DNA of 64,000 nt from Wocania_A spongiicola (lineage in GTDB: Bacteria > Bacteroidota > Bacteroidia > Flavobacteriales > Flavobacteriaceae). The DNA lies in the NCBI RefSeq assembly GCF_023502325.1, contig NZ_JAMFLZ010000001.1, positions 496,001 to 560,000 on the forward strand, written 5' to 3'. The notes beneath the pieces were generated by a model that searched no databases, was not told the origin of the DNA, and saw only the letters and a list, made by a program, of their open reading frames with translations. The stretch's first letter is position 1, and each line of letters opens with the position of its first letter. The translations under genes and the position numbers were made by a program. Shown one piece after another: positions 62,926-64,000 of this stretch.

Positions 62926-62945
62926 GTATAAAAAAATAAATGTTT

Positions 62946-63464
62946 TTATTCTTCTTCGTTTGAAGCTTCAGCCTCAACAGCAGGAGCAGCTTCTTCAGCT
63001 ACTTCTTCTTCAACAACAGGAGCAGCCGCAGCTATTCTTGCTTCGTTAACAGCTTTTTCAGCTGCTAATGCCTCAGCTTTAGCTTTAGCGTCAGCTTCAG
63101 ATAAACCGTCAGCTTTAGCTTGTACTTTGCTTGTTTTTTCTTCTAACCAAGCAGTAAATTTTGCTTCTGCTTGCTCTTCAGTTAAAGCTCCTTTTCTTAC
63201 ACCACCTACAAGATGATTTTTTAGTAAAGCACCTTTATAAGATAATAAGTTTTTAGCTGTATCAGTTGGTTGTGCACCATTCTGTAGCCATTTTACAGCA
63301 CCATCAACGTCTAATTCAACAGTTGCTGGGTTTGTGTTTGGATTGTAAGCACCTAATTTCTCTAAGTATTTACCATCTCTTTTTGAACGTGCATCTGCTG
63401 CAACTATCCAATAATAAGGTTTCCCTTTTTTACCGTGTCTTTGTAATCTAATTTTTACTGGCAT
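62946..63464 (-). CDS. rpsP: 30S ribosomal protein S16 with acidic C-terminal extension
   Basis: 172 residues, against about 80 for typical S16. The S16 core is residues 1-80 (MPVKIRLQRHGKKGKPYYWIV). The rest is an Ala/Glu/Val/Lys-rich tail (EAAPAVEAEASNEEE at the end), probably unstructured or helical. I recall such tails in Bacteroidota S16. ATG 63464 gives the family start. Confidence 0.95.
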   Translation of the reverse strand: MPVKIRLQRHGKKGKPYYWIVAADARSKRDGKYLEKLGAYNPNTNPATVELDVDGAVKWLQNGAQPTDTAKNLLSYKGALLKNHLVGGVRKGALTEEQAEAKFTAWLEEKTSKVQAKADGLSEADAKAKAEALAAEKAVNEARIAAAAPVVEEEVAEEAAPAVEAEASNEEE

Positions 63465-63549
63465 AATAATTAATTATTTGAGGTTCTCGACCTCGGTTAT
63501 TAATGAGGGCGCAAAGATACTATATTTTTTTAATTATCAATATTTTATA

Positions 63550-64000
63550 TTAGAATAATAAGCATACTGGAGAAGGGAGTTCTATTGAATGTAAAAAGGT
63601 AAGAGTTCCATTAATATCATCAATTTTAAAAACAGAAATATTATGACTTTTTTGATTGGCAACCAATAAGAATTTACCTGAGGGATCTATAGTGAAATTA
63701 CGAGGCCAATCTCCATGAACACTTATGTTCTGAACTTTATCAAGTTTACCTGTAGTTATGTCTCTTTTAAAAACAACAATAGAGTTTTCGCCACGGTTTG
63801 AGCCGTACAAAAACTTCTCATCACTAGATAAATGAATATCTGCACAGTAACTTTTTTCTTTGAAATCATCAGTAAGTGTTGAAACATTTTCTATAAACTC
63901 AAATCCATTTTCTGTTTTTTTAGCTGAAGTAACTGTATTTGAGTACTCGTTTATTATATATATAAATTGACCATCTTTAGTTAAAGAGAAATGCCGAGGA
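63550..64000 (-). CDS. 6-phosphogluconolactonase-type beta-propeller lactonase (partial)
   Basis: The last 149 codons of a frame that runs in from the right edge; no start is visible. It reads FLYGSNRGENSIVVFKRD, FTIDPSGKFLLVANQKSHNISVFKID and a preceding blade with PRHFSLTKDGQFIYIINEYSN, the repeats of the lactonase family (PF10282-like propeller). This family includes 6-phosphogluconolactonase of the YbhE type. Ends PSPVCLLF. The N-terminal blades are outside the window, so a signal peptide cannot be judged. Confidence 0.8.
   Translation of the reverse strand, partial: PRHFSLTKDGQFIYIINEYSNTVTSAKKTENGFEFIENVSTLTDDFKEKSYCADIHLSSDEKFLYGSNRGENSIVVFKRDITTGKLDKVQNISVHGDWPRNFTIDPSGKFLLVANQKSHNISVFKIDDINGTLTFLHSIELPSPVCLLF

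Noticed and set aside
1..64000. tRNA, rRNA or CRISPR arrays
   Set aside because: I saw no cloverleaf with a T-arm sequence, no ribosomal RNA signature and no regularly spaced direct repeats.

Overview
The window looks like a piece of chromosome from a Flavobacteriaceae-type Bacteroidota, probably marine. The DNA is AT-rich and gene-dense. It carries Bacteroidota marks: TAnnTTTG-type -7 promoter boxes, a type IX secretion sorting domain, DUF3127, DUF3098, DUF4271 and DUF4296 family proteins, CGDA/CGDS thioredoxin-like proteins, and a LeuRS with lineage inserts. I see no tRNA, rRNA, CRISPR array, prophage or transposase gene.

Layout. 1-5.7 kb: sensor kinase, flavin reductase, Aat transferase, Tag glycosylase, thioredoxin-like and TonB-like proteins. 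5.7-9.4 kb (minus): truB-uppP-DUF3098 run, then ftsX and a DMT exporter. 9.5-16.3 kb (plus): leuS overlapping a SemiSWEET gene, zinc peptidase, BI-1 protein, membrane MutS-like ATPase. 16.4-20.4 kb: ECF sigma factor with a likely anti-sigma partner, thioredoxin-TPR protein, and a divergent LytS/LytTR pair. 20.4-27.7 kb: glutamine/methionine transaminase plus omega-amidase, Ig-like lipoprotein, ComF, glyS, beta-barrel protein. 27.8-31 kb: Lrp regulator, a two-gene accessory island (barstar-like plus a second small gene) bounded by a 12-bp inverted repeat, a structured repeat, saccharopine dehydrogenase. 31-41 kb: pckA, hemD, GT2 mannosyltransferase, dihydroorotase, epimerase, tyrS. 41-48.3 kb: YHS protein, LuxE-like protein, tiny T9SS-tagged protein, PhoB/PhoR pair, glycosyltransferase with a second copy of the structured repeat as its leader, trmB-LysE-ATL run. 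48.6-50.5 kb: Mrp, NifU and ferredoxin (Fe-S biogenesis). 50.5-54.6 kb (minus): GH18, metallophosphoesterase, SGNH lipoprotein, glutaryl-CoA-type dehydrogenase. 55-61.5 kb (plus): a four-gene secreted cytochrome/DUF1501/sugar-isomerase-like/cytochrome-LRR operon of planctomycete flavour. 61.5-64 kb (minus): trmN6-rimM-rpsP and a partial lactonase.

Most genes are housekeeping. The parts worth a second look are (i) the four-gene multi-haem/Tat operon at 55-61.5 kb, whose upstream region holds a perfect 14-bp palindrome; (ii) two copies of one structured intergenic element at 29.6 and 46.1 kb with compensatory stem changes; (iii) the accessory island at 28.4-29.6 kb with terminal inverted repeats; (iv) an extra segment of about 65-70 residues in LeuRS just before KMSKS; and (v) the linked transaminase/omega-amidase pair. 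Gene ends are very tight: several converging pairs overlap tail-to-tail, and several genes only make sense with TTG or GTG starts.

All family calls come from reading motifs and recalling families. No search was run.
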